Assembly (NCBI GenBank): GCA_009746045.1
Contig: RPFO01000766.1
Coordinates: 1 to 62,000, forward strand
DNA from: Mesostigma viride
Taxonomy: Eukaryota > Streptophyta > Mesostigmatophyceae > Mesostigmatales > Mesostigmataceae
Direction of reading: 5' to 3'
DNA length: 62,000 bases
Under the pieces are notes generated by a model that saw nothing but the letters and a program-made list of their open reading frames with translations, was not told the DNA's origin and did not search any database. Positions 10,021 through 19,537 of this stretch are shown piece by piece. Every line of letters starts with the position of its first letter. The first letter of the stretch is position 1. Made by a program: the position numbers and the translations under genes.

Positions 10021-12432
10021 AACAATAACAATAAAAACAGAAAACAAAGTGGGGGAGCTAGCAAGCCAGGGGGTGCTAAGCCAGCAGGGGGGGACAAGAG
10101 GTTGCCTCATGACCCCACCAAGCATTGCACTAGGTGCCTTTGTAAGGGGCACCTAAAAGATGACTGCTGGAAAGGCAAACCCGACTATGGTTCTGACGTT
10201 GATGTTTGTCCTGGATGCTGGAAAACACGTCACCCCATTGCAGCAGGAGCGCGCTGCACGGCACCCAGGCACAACAAGACCACGCCAGGGCGCTACAACC
10301 GCGCGGGGGCGGCAGACCAGGGTGACACCTGTAAGCTACCCTCACCATTTTTCACAAATGGTTTCCTGTTACCTTCTGTCTGCCAAGTGTTGCCTGAGTG
10401 TGATGATGTGGATTGGGAAGTGGCATATGACATGACACTGTCACACATGATGCGTGACCCCACCATAGCTTCCCTTAGTGCAGCAGCAGAAAAGGTAATC
10501 ACGTATGGTGCTCTAGCAGAGCAACTGCACAAGGTTATGGGCCATGAGGCTGTGGCTGAAAGGCTAGCCAATAAAATACAAGGCCATGATCTGGAACAGA
10601 TGTGCAGGCACGTACGTAAGCACTGTGAGCAATGTCAGCTATATGCTCCTAAGCCCAGAAAATGGCATGTGGCCACACCACCACTGGCTAGAGGCAAACT
10701 GGTTGGGGATGTTATACACGTGGTGAAGGACACGGTATACTACCTAGTCATAAAGGATGCCTGGTCAAGGTTTGTGGTAGTGGAGCCCCTGCCTGGGATG
10801 GATAAAGAGCAGCTGCACAGAGCTTTACAGATAGCCTTGGCACGTTTTCACCCCATTGAAAAAGTAATGCTGGATCAGCAGTTTCTCTGCATCCAGGACA
10901 GGAATGACCTGCCCAAGATAGAAGTGTCTGGGGCTCAAGATCATGAACGTCAGGGGTTGGTAGAACGTACCATGAGAGCCATCAGGGATGTGATAAGAAA
11001 AATGCCATCCAGGTTGGCTGACTCTGGTAGCTATGCTGACAGGGCATCTTGGGCAGCAGGGGTGACTACCCAGCTAAACGCCAAACCAATAATGTCCTCA
11101 CCTTTTGGGGAAATCACCCCAACTGGCCTTCAGTCAGGCAGCTATGCTTCAGAGGTACACACTCACTACAACACACAAAGGCAGCACTTAGCCAAGTTGC
11201 TGGCAAAGAAAGACAAAAATAATGCCAGGCCTGTGTTTGAAGTGGGGGACCATGTGTTGTTTTTCAGAGAGGGTGACAGAGGAAGAGCACACTCTGCCAG
11301 ATGGCACGGTCCAGCTGTAGTCACCAAAATTCATGAAGAAGGGACTGCAGTCACTATACAACATGACAGAGAGCGTGTGGTCAGCAAGCATAGACTCAAG
11401 CTTTATTACCCACCACTGGCAGACGTGTCAGGGGTAGAATTCTTGGACATGGATTCAGAGCAGGAGTCTGGTGGATTGATCTCACCCAATGAATTGGCTA
11501 AGGACGTCATTGATGCAAGCACTAGCACCACAGTAGAAGCTCCTGTGTTCCTCAGTAGTGCAGCCCCACTACAACCCAATAGTCCACCTGGGCAGGAGGA
11601 CGGTGCACAGGGTGAGCAGCAGGTAGCACCTCCCTCACACCTGGAGGAGTCACAAAATAGAGCAGATCCTGTCGTTCCCAGGAAGTCATTTGCTGAGATT
11701 CTTAAGGCCTTGCACAAGGCACACAACACTAAAGCAGTTGTGGCAACAGGTACAGCACAGGTCAATGCTGTAGGGGATGCAGGTCAAGATCCTAGTATTT
11801 TGGCTGTAGACACCCAAGCACAGGTGAGTATCATCAGTGCAGAAGCTGTATCTGGTCTGAAAATGAAGGCCTCACCATGGGCTAGAGTGTCAGATTTTTC
11901 AGGCAAAACCAAAATGCAGGTCAAAGGTCAGGTGAGCATTCAAATCTTGGGTATGCCCACTCCATTTCAGGTGGTTGAGGGTTACTCAGGGAATGCCCTG
12001 TTAGGGGAACCTTTTGTATCTTACCCTGGTGTTGTCATCTCAGCTGGGAGGTTGAGTGTGGCAGGGGTAGGACAGGTGCCTCTAGATCATTTTAAAATCC
12101 CTTTGAGCCAGATTAGCACTGGGTTGGATGCTGCCATCAATGCAGTTAAGCCCAAGTACCTCCCAGGTCAGGAACCGTGTGTGGAGGACCTCATACACTC
12201 TCAAAAGCTACACCCTTCAGCGTTTGGGCTTGGTAGATGGGATGTTGCATCCATGTCTCCCCTGTCCTATGATGATATTGTACGGGACTGCCAGACGCAG
12301 ATTGGGTTTCTTAAGTGGCTTGAGGCTTTTACCAAAGCCAGGGAGGAGTGGGTTGTTCCAGATGCACGTAGTCCCACACACACACCACCTGTGACTCCTC
12401 TTGATGCTATGCCAGCTGGGCCAAGAAGCTAA
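10021..12432 (+). CDS. pol: Nucleocapsid zinc knuckle, integrase and retropepsin (pol part 1)
   Basis: The frame is open from about 9973. A CCHC zinc knuckle, CTRCLCKGHLKDDC, starts at 10126. Integrase follows: an N-terminal zinc site with His codons at 10528 and 10543 and CEQC at 10624-10635, then the catalytic Asp at 10708 (VGDVIH), Asp at 10873 (MLDQQ) and Glu at 10963 (GLVERTMR). The last spacing is 29 residues, shorter than the usual 35. A GPY/F-like module (ARWHGPAVVTKI) follows near 11296. A retropepsin-like domain comes next: VDTQAQVSIIS with catalytic Asp at 11809, and a downstream NALLGEPFVSYP. The usual DTG is DTQ here. The frame stops at TAA 12430-12432, just as the reverse transcriptase begins. 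Confidence 0.85.
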   Translation, partial: NNNNKNRKQSGGASKPGGAKPAGGDKRLPHDPTKHCTRCLCKGHLKDDCWKGKPDYGSDVDVCPGCWKTRHPIAAGARCTAPRHNKTTPGRYNRAGAADQGDTCKLPSPFFTNGFLLPSVCQVLPECDDVDWEVAYDMTLSHMMRDPTIASLSAAAEKVITYGALAEQLHKVMGHEAVAERLANKIQGHDLEQMCRHVRKHCEQCQLYAPKPRKWHVATPPLARGKLVGDVIHVVKDTVYYLVIKDAWSRFVVVEPLPGMDKEQLHRALQIALARFHPIEKVMLDQQFLCIQDRNDLPKIEVSGAQDHERQGLVERTMRAIRDVIRKMPSRLADSGSYADRASWAAGVTTQLNAKPIMSSPFGEITPTGLQSGSYASEVHTHYNTQRQHLAKLLAKKDKNNARPVFEVGDHVLFFREGDRGRAHSARWHGPAVVTKIHEEGTAVTIQHDRERVVSKHRLKLYYPPLADVSGVEFLDMDSEQESGGLISPNELAKDVIDASTSTTVEAPVFLSSAAPLQPNSPPGQEDGAQGEQQVAPPSHLEESQNRADPVVPRKSFAEILKALHKAHNTKAVVATGTAQVNAVGDAGQDPSILAVDTQAQVSIISAEAVSGLKMKASPWARVSDFSGKTKMQVKGQVSIQILGMPTPFQVVEGYSGNALLGEPFVSYPGVVISAGRLSVAGVGQVPLDHFKIPLSQISTGLDAAINAVKPKYLPGQEPCVEDLIHSQKLHPSAFGLGRWDVASMSPLSYDDIVRDCQTQIGFLKWLEAFTKAREEWVVPDARSPTHTPPVTPLDAMPAGPRS

Positions 12433-13835
12433 GGTTAAAGTTTGTGTGCAAGCATAAACCTCAGGCTGATGGGGGACCACCCATTTTCCATGCTAGGCCA
12501 TGTGTTACTGAGTTCAGGGGCTCTACAGAGCTGACAGAGGCTGAGCTTTATACTCCTGGTATTCAGCAAACGTCTCTCAAGGTGTTGCTTTCCTTGTTTT
12601 TGCATCAGCTTAATACAGGGAAGGATTATGTGTGTAAAGCCACAGATATCAAAAGAGCCTTTCTAAAGGGGGACCCTGCCATAGCACAGCAGGTCTGGAG
12701 AGGTCAGGTATACGTGGTGAATACTCCTAAGGTGTGGCACAGGGATATTGTTCAACCCTTGTTGAGGCCAAACCTGGGGGTTGAAGGGTTGCAGTCAGCT
12801 CCAAAAATTTTTAGGCTGTCTGCACAGGAGGTATTCATGAAGCTAGGGGCCACCTATGATGACATTGACCCTTGCCTGTTTGTCATCCCACACCCTGATG
12901 GAATGATGATGTTTGTCTGGCATGGGGATGATCAGTTAATCTCAGGTCCTAGAGCTGCAGTGGATGCTTTCATAGCTCAGGTGTCTGCCAGTTTTGAGAT
13001 TGGCAAGCAGCTAGAGCTGGGCAAGGAGCCAGTCAAGTTCTGTGGCATGATGCTTGAGTTGCTGCAGCAGCAGGGCAGCTGGGTTTGTTCCATGCAGGCC
13101 TCTGCTGAATACATTAAGTCTTGTCTGGATGTCCTGCCTGTTCACATCACCCCTGACATGTGCCCTACCATTAGAGGCAAGCTTGGTTGGCTATGTGCTA
13201 CATGTGCACCCCACCTGGCTTTTGTGAGCAGGGTAGATGATGAGGTACTACAGGAGGTAGGAGCACGGGCAATCAAGCAGTTGTTGCATGATGGTCCACC
13301 TTTGATGCTTCACTCACTGGACCTGTTTACTCCCATTCACATCACGTGCATGATGGATAGTTCAATGGAGTCCAGGGTAGTTACCAAGGTTCAAGCCAGA
13401 GAGGCTGGATTGTTTTTCCTGCATAACCAAGGTGGGAAGAAGTCACTAGTCTCCTGGTTCAGTAGATTGCACAAGAGGAAAGCTGTGAGTAGCAATGTAG
13501 CTGAATGCAGGGCTGTGGTATCTTCTGTCTTGCATGCAAGGTATCTCAATCACTTGCTGGTCTGGCTTCAACACCAGGCTGGTAGCTCTGCAGGAGTGAA
13601 AGCACATTTGCTGACTGACTCTCAATCTATCATCTCTTTCCTTGCCAATCCTTTGGCTGTACACTCGGACCTGGATTGGATTGTGCTAAAACAGGAATGC
13701 AAGTACCTGGAGTCTAAAGCCCACGTCAGGGACAAAGACAATGCTGCAGATGCACTGACCAAGGTGCCACAAGCAGCAGGACCACAATACCAGGTCTTGT
13801 ATGGGTTGATGAACCCTGGTTACAGTCTGAAGTGA
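12405..13835 (+). CDS. pol: Reverse transcriptase and RNase H (pol part 2, copia type)
   Basis: This frame is open from 12405 and is in the -1 frame relative to pol part 1, overlapping it by 28 nt. It starts with the copia-type RT opening (KKLRLKFVCKHKPQADGG). The first catalytic Asp is in ATDIKRAFLKGD (codon 12645). The catalytic pair is in WHGDDQLIS (12927-12932), where copia elements normally have YVDD. RNase H shows the copia pattern: SWFSRLHKRKAVSSNVAECRA, LLTDSQSIISFLANP and a C-terminal DNAADALTKV. The product copies element RNA into cDNA and removes the template RNA. The overlap holds no canonical slippery heptamer, so a lost base is as likely as programmed frameshifting. Stop TGA at 13833-13835. 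Confidence 0.88.
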   Translation, partial: CYASWAKKLRLKFVCKHKPQADGGPPIFHARPCVTEFRGSTELTEAELYTPGIQQTSLKVLLSLFLHQLNTGKDYVCKATDIKRAFLKGDPAIAQQVWRGQVYVVNTPKVWHRDIVQPLLRPNLGVEGLQSAPKIFRLSAQEVFMKLGATYDDIDPCLFVIPHPDGMMMFVWHGDDQLISGPRAAVDAFIAQVSASFEIGKQLELGKEPVKFCGMMLELLQQQGSWVCSMQASAEYIKSCLDVLPVHITPDMCPTIRGKLGWLCATCAPHLAFVSRVDDEVLQEVGARAIKQLLHDGPPLMLHSLDLFTPIHITCMMDSSMESRVVTKVQAREAGLFFLHNQGGKKSLVSWFSRLHKRKAVSSNVAECRAVVSSVLHARYLNHLLVWLQHQAGSSAGVKAHLLTDSQSIISFLANPLAVHSDLDWIVLKQECKYLESKAHVRDKDNAADALTKVPQAAGPQYQVLYGLMNPGYSLK

Positions 13836-14219
13836 CTGGCACATTGTACATGTTAGCCCATGACCCCCTGCCTAATACTGCAGCTGAAAGGCTGCAGTGG
13901 CAGCTGGGTAGTTTTCTGACAGTGAGAAGCACTGGTCTAGAAAGTTGGGACATGATGAATGTGTTATTTATTGAATAAAATTTTGTGAGACACTTGTTTG
14001 GATGACCATGACATGCTGGGGCCTGGAGCACCCATCTCACTCAGTTAAGAAACCATGCTTGAGACATGGGGCCTTTTTAATGCATCTCTTGTACATGTGT
14101 GAGGTGACCTTTGGGTCCTAGTAGGTTATCTGACAGTTTTTTTAAGGCATTGGGAATGGCTGCGTCCATTTGATGGCTATGTGTGTTTCTGTTGAAACCC
14201 AAAGAAAACTTAAAGTGGG
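13836..14219 (+). other. Retrotransposon 3' untranslated segment with polypurine tract
   Basis: No coding pattern is seen between the RNase H stop and the 3' LTR. The last bases, AAAGAAAACTTAAAGTGGG, directly abut the LTR start at 14220 and form the likely polypurine tract priming plus-strand DNA. Confidence 0.6.
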
Positions 14220-14598
14220 AGTTAGTCTAAGTCTCCCGCCTGTAGCCTAAGTGGACACGTGCCAGCACCGCCGGCGCCCAATTGGGTACTGGGACGGTGC
14301 TGGACTAGAACAGTCGTGGCATGGACACGTGGCTGTACTCAGTATGTGATGAGCCGGTACCTCAGTACCGGGACTGTAGTTGTCATGTTAGGACTGACTA
14401 GATCAGGTTGTAACTGATAGGTTAGTCCGTCCAGGATCAGTAAGTTAGTTTAACTTACGCAAAGTCTGGCCAGCCATCGTTGACGGCTGGCCAGCAGTAT
14501 ATGTGCCACATTATCCTAATGCCAAGGTGTCTCGTCGTTCACGCACACACACGCCATTTGGCAGTGCCCAAGCATTCCAAGCTTTGTGTTGCATAACT
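14220..14598 (+). repeat. 3' LTR (379 bp)
   Basis: Same sequence as the LTR at 7143-7521 as far as can be read by eye. It is followed at once by the target duplication ACCTC (14599-14603), after which the interrupted satellite unit resumes with GGCTGGATAGC. Confidence 0.92.
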
Positions 14599-17255
14599 AC
14601 CTCGGCTGGATAGCAATGAAAACTTACTCGCCCACCTTCCCGGCAAGAAGCATTGCGCAAATAAAGTGGGAGTTTTTACTGGTCGTTCCGTCGGATCCGG
14701 AAGTCCCCAGTTCAAACCCGCGCAGGGGCTAGCGGTCCTAAGTTTTCTGCATGTTCCCATCAGCTGCTATCTACAGTGCCGTAAGCGGAACCGCCCACAC
14801 TCCCTTATAGGAACCCACCTCGGCTGGATAGCAATGAAAACTTACTCGCCCACCTTCCCGGCAAGAAGCATTGCGCAAATAAAGTGGGAGACTGTTTTTA
14901 CTGGTCGTTCCGTCGGATCCGGAAGTCCCCAGTTCAAACCCGCGCAGGGGCTAGCGGTCCTAAGTTTTCTGCATGTTCCCATCAGCTGCTATCTACAGTG
15001 CCGTAAGCGGAACCGCCCACACTCCCTTATAGGAACCCACCTCGGCTGGATAGCAATGAAAACTTACTCGCCCATGCACCTTCCCGGCAAGAAGCATTGC
15101 GCAAATAAAGTGGGAGTTTTTACTGGTCGTTCCGTCGGATCCGGAAGTCCCCAGTTCAAACCCGCGCAGGGGCTAGCGGTCCTAAGTTTTCTGCATGTTC
15201 CCATCAGCTGCTATCTACAGTGCCGTAAGCGGAACCGCCCACACTCCCTTATAGGAACCCACCTCGGCTGGATAGCAATGAAAACTTACTCGCCCACCTT
15301 CCCGGCAAGAAGCATTGCGCAAATAAAGTGGGAGACTGTTTTTACTGGTCGTTCCGTCGGATCCGGAAGTCCCCAGTTCAAACCCGCGCAGGGGCTAGCG
15401 GTCCTAAGTTTTCTGCATGTTCCCATCAGCTGCTATCTACAGTGCCGTAAGCGGAACCGCCCACACTCCCTTATAGGAACCCACCTCGGCTGGATAGCAA
15501 TGAAAACTTACTCGCCCACCTTCCCGGCAAGAAGCATTGCGCAAATAAAGTGGGAGTTTTTACTGGTCGTTCCATCGGATCCGGAAGTCCCCAGTTCAAA
15601 CCCGCGCAGGGGCTAGCGGTCCTAAGTTTTCTGCATGTTCCCATCAGCTGCTATCTACAGTGCCGTAAGCGGAACCGCCCACACTCCCTTATAGGAACCC
15701 ACCTCGGCTGGATAGCAATGAAAACTTACTCGCCCACCTTCCCGGCAAGAAGCATTGCGCAAATAAAGTGGGAGTTTTTACTGGTCGTTCCGTCGGATCC
15801 GGAAGTCCCCAGTTCAAACCCGCGCAGGGGCTAGCGGTCCTAAGTTTTCTGCATGTTCCCATCAGCTGCTATCTACAGTGCCGTAAGCGGAACCGCCCAC
15901 ACTCCCTTATAGGAACCCACCTCGGCTGGATAGCAATGAAAACTTACTCGCCCATGCACCTTCCCGGCAAGAAGCATTGCGCAAATAAAGTGGGAGTTTT
16001 TACTGGTCGTTCCGTCGGATCCGGAAGTCCCCAGTTCAAACCCGCGCAGGGGCTAGCGGTCCTAAGTTTTCTGCATGTTCCCATCAGCTGCTATCTACAG
16101 TGCCGTAAGCGGAACCGCCCACACTCCCTTATAGGAACCCACCTCGGCTGGATAGCAATGAAAACTTACTCGCCCACCTTCCCGGCAAGAAGCATTGCGC
16201 AAATAAAGTGGGAGACTGTTTTTACTGGTCGTTCCGTCGGATCCGGAAGTCCCCAGTTCAAACCCGCGCAGGGGCTAGCGGTCCTAAGTTTTCTGCATGT
16301 TCCCATCAGCTGCTATCTACAGTGCCGTAAGCGGAACCGCCCACACTCCCTTATAGGAACCCACCTCGGCTGGATAGCAATGAAAACTTACTCGCCCACC
16401 TTCCCGGCAAGAAGCATTGCGCAAATAAAGTGGGAGTTTTTACTGGTCGTTCCATCGGATCCGGAAGTCCCCAGTTCAAACCCGCGCAGGGGCTAGCGGT
16501 CCTAAGTTTTCCGAAAACTTAGCAGAGTCTGCATGTTCCCATCAGCTGCTATCTACAGTTCCGTAAGCGGAACCGCCCACACTCCCTTATAGGAACCCAC
16601 CTCGGCTGGATAGCAATGAAAACTTACTCGCCCACCTTCCCGGCAAGAAGCATTGCGCAAATAAAGTGGGAGTTTTTACTGGTCGTTCCGTCGGATCCGG
16701 AAGTCCCCAGTTCAAACCCGCGCAGGGGCTAGCGGTCCTAAGTTTTCTGCATGTTCCCATCAGCTGCTATCTACAGTGCCGTAAGCGGAACCGCCCACAC
16801 TCCCTTATAGGAACCCACCTCGGCTGGATAGCAATGAAAACTTACTCGCCCACCTTCCCGGCAAGAAGCATTGCGCAAATAAAGTGGGAGTTTTTACTGG
16901 TCGTTCCATCGGATCCGGAAGTCCCCAGTTCAAACCCGCGCAGGGGCTAGCGGTCCTAAGTTTTCCGAAAACTTAGCAGAGTCTGCATGTTCCCATCAGC
17001 TGCTATCTACAGTGCCGTAAGCGGAACCGCCCACACTCCCTTATAGGAACCCACCTCGGCTGGATAGCAATGAAAACTTACTCGCCCACCTTCCCGGCAA
17101 GAAGCATTGCGCAAATAAAGTGGGAGTTTTTACTGGTCGTTCCGTCGGATCCGGAAGTCCCCAGTTCAAACCCGCGCAGGGGCTAGCGGTCCTAAGTTTT
17201 CTGCATGTTCCCATCAGCTGCTATCTACAGTGCCGTAAGCGGAACCGCCCACACA
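14599..17255. repeat. 218/222-bp satellite array, block 3 (about 12 units)
   Basis: Continuation of the satellite beyond the retrotransposon, with the same variants as block 2, including two units carrying the CCGAAAACTTAGCAGAG insertion near 16510 and 16967. It ends abruptly inside a unit after CCGCCCACAC at 17255, where unique sequence starts. Confidence 0.95.
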
Positions 17256-19537
17256 ACAAGAAGAGATCCGAAAAGTGCTCCGAAGAGCTATGATAAAGAC
17301 CTTTCGTGCGCTTTTTGACAGGTTGGCAGCTCGGCGTATCTGCGTAATCCTCTCCGCGGAGGAGACGCGAGTCACGTGACGTCCATCTTGGCAGCTGGCA
17401 GACAACATCCTCAGATCATTATTACTATCCGCCGTCAGAAACATACCTAGACCATGTTGGAAAAGCGGCTGTCGGGCGTCGGGACCGCAGCTCGGGACAA
17501 CCTGGCCGGGCCAACCAGCTAAGCTCGCGCAGTAGAATCTCTGTTAACAAGCTACAACCTGGTGGAATTCATGACGTCAATGCAATGGGCTAGGGAATAA
17601 TGCGTGGCAGCAGCTCTGCCAAGGTTCCCTGCAATGCCGTAACGAACCGATCTTGAAGTCGTGCTATTAGTTAGGTCTCACGACGCACCATCGCCGGCGC
17701 TAGGACACGGTCAGGTTTGTAGCAACAAGATTTCATACGTCCTGATCGGTCGACAATATCGTCACAAAACAAGGAGTACGAAAAATTACCAACGCGGACT
17801 GTCGTTTCAGCTGCATTCGTGTTTCCCTTGAGGAGGCAATATTATAATTTCCATTCTTTCCTTACGACAAGATCCCCGCGGCCCTGGTCAGTGTATTGTG
17901 TCTGGTGGCACACCGCTGGCAAAGATAAATTCCGACTTTCCACAAAATTAAAGGTTCGTTAATTAGGTACCGCGCCGCAAATTGCAATACTGGCTTTTGC
18001 GATCGAACCCTGCAGCCGTGAGCTCGCGAGCGCTCCGGCCGGACGTCGAGATCAAGCATCGAATACCCTCCGACCGCGCCCTGAGATTAATTCGCGCCCA
18101 TTCGAAAAAGTCGTATTGGCAGCTGCGCAAGAAGTTCATCTGTGCCAGGTGGCGGCCAGTCGTATTATTGAGCCCGCCCGGGACGCTTGATCAAACAAAA
18201 TCGGCTTGATCAGGCGGTCTGAATAATACAGCTTCGCCCAAGTTTCAGCATTCATGCTGCAGGCTATGATCGGCTGTGGAGCTCCATGCAGCCAGCTCAG
18301 GTTCGTCTAGTTAGTCAAAGCGCGTAACCTGAAACGGTGGAAATATGGCCAGCAACAACTATATATATAGCAATGTGCAGCTTTATCGAAGCGTGCAGAC
18401 CATTCTTAGTTTGTCAATGCCTTGGTATGCAGTGTTTTCAATTCTGTGTCTTTTAAAGTGTCCAATCCGAGCATTGACAGCTTGTGATCTGACCGGCCTT
18501 CTTCTTTTTCTGTGTTCGTTCTGCACCGTAGACTAGTTACTGCGTCCGCTTTGCATGACATGTTCTAATCATGAGAAGTGGTATCTAGTGATTCTAGTGG
18601 CATGGAAATTCACGGAAGTCGTAGCTTCGCCATCTAAGTGGCACCTATTTTCCCCGCACGTTTGCCATTTTTTCCGGCCCCCAGCCCATCCATTTCAGAA
18701 GCACTTGTTCGGCTTAAAGTTACTAGCTAGTAGTGTAAACAGCTGGAGATAGTGAATGAGATGAGTGTTGCAACAGTGCCACCAGGGTGGATGTATGCTG
18801 GCAGTTTTCCCTATCGGCTGATGTTGCATATATTAACACAATTACCTTCGTGTAATAATATCGTTGTGCAATAATTTCATCCGGCACCACCAGTGCTGGG
18901 GTGAGGACGCGCACTGTTGTCAGCGCAGAACTCTCAGGTGGCAACCGCGGCACACTCATTCGAGGTAATTAAAGGCGCAGAATTTTCTAGAATTTTTAAA
19001 ATAGCATATTCAAAGTTCTTTTGCCCAACAGCTATGTTTGATATAAGTAATATCTATCTACTACTACTCATGCAATCAACATTCGGTCAGTTATCGTACA
19101 GTTGGCAGCCGGCAAGTCCGGATCTTTATCGCGGCTGAAGGGTACTCTGGAGATGCAGGTGTTCATAGCATTAATACATATTGTATGCCAGCATGTGTTC
19201 CACTATCAGTCTTCAGTCTTCGCCAGTTGGCGCTACGTGAAATGCACTAAGTTTACTGCGCGGTTGGGGCACTTATATGTGAAGTGTGAAAAGAAATGCT
19301 TGACTCACAGTATCAACGCTTCTTGGCTCGCAAACATTGCTGGCGTACAGTTACTGTGTTAGACTGCAGGGTCCCTACTTTGTGAAACTTGCACATTTAT
19401 TGCCCCCACCTCTCTACGCATGCACCATAGATGCTAAAAGTCTTAAGTGTTCGAATCCAGTATGGTACCAAAAATGGCACCGTAGATGCTGCTCCTGCGA
19501 CAACACCCAGCAGTAGCACACTCGGCGATGCGTGCGC
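17256..19537. other. Unique, apparently non-coding sequence between satellite and BASS gene
   Basis: Mixed-composition sequence, AT-richer around 18.3-19.4 kb. ORFs are short, lack domain-like character and have no convincing splice context. It probably holds the promoter and 5' UTR of the downstream carrier gene, but no clear promoter motif was found. Confidence 0.4.

Larger units (their letters stand above)
7143..14598 (+). mobile_element. Complete copia-related LTR retrotransposon with unusual domain order
   Basis: A 7456-bp element bounded by two 379-bp LTRs and a 5-bp target duplication, ACCTC at 7138-7142 and 14599-14603, inside a satellite unit. Internal order on the plus strand: gag, CCHC zinc knuckle, integrase (HHCC, DDE), retropepsin-like domain, reverse transcriptase, RNase H. 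RT and RNase H are of Ty1/copia type, but the protease position does not fit Ty1/copia (PR-INT-RT-RH) or gypsy (PR-RT-RH-INT). The LTRs appear identical by eye, pointing to recent insertion, yet gag and pol contain several frame changes, mostly at G homopolymers. The LTR termini are AGTTA...TAACT and not the usual TG...CA. Confidence 0.9.

Noticed and set aside
12405-12432. Programmed -1 frameshift between the two pol frames
   Set aside because: No in-frame X XXY YYZ heptamer in the overlap; other frame changes in the element fall on G homopolymers, so a missing or extra base is simpler. Not excluded.
320-17255. CRISPR-like array
   Set aside because: The units are contiguous tandem repeats with no unique spacers, and the DNA is eukaryotic.
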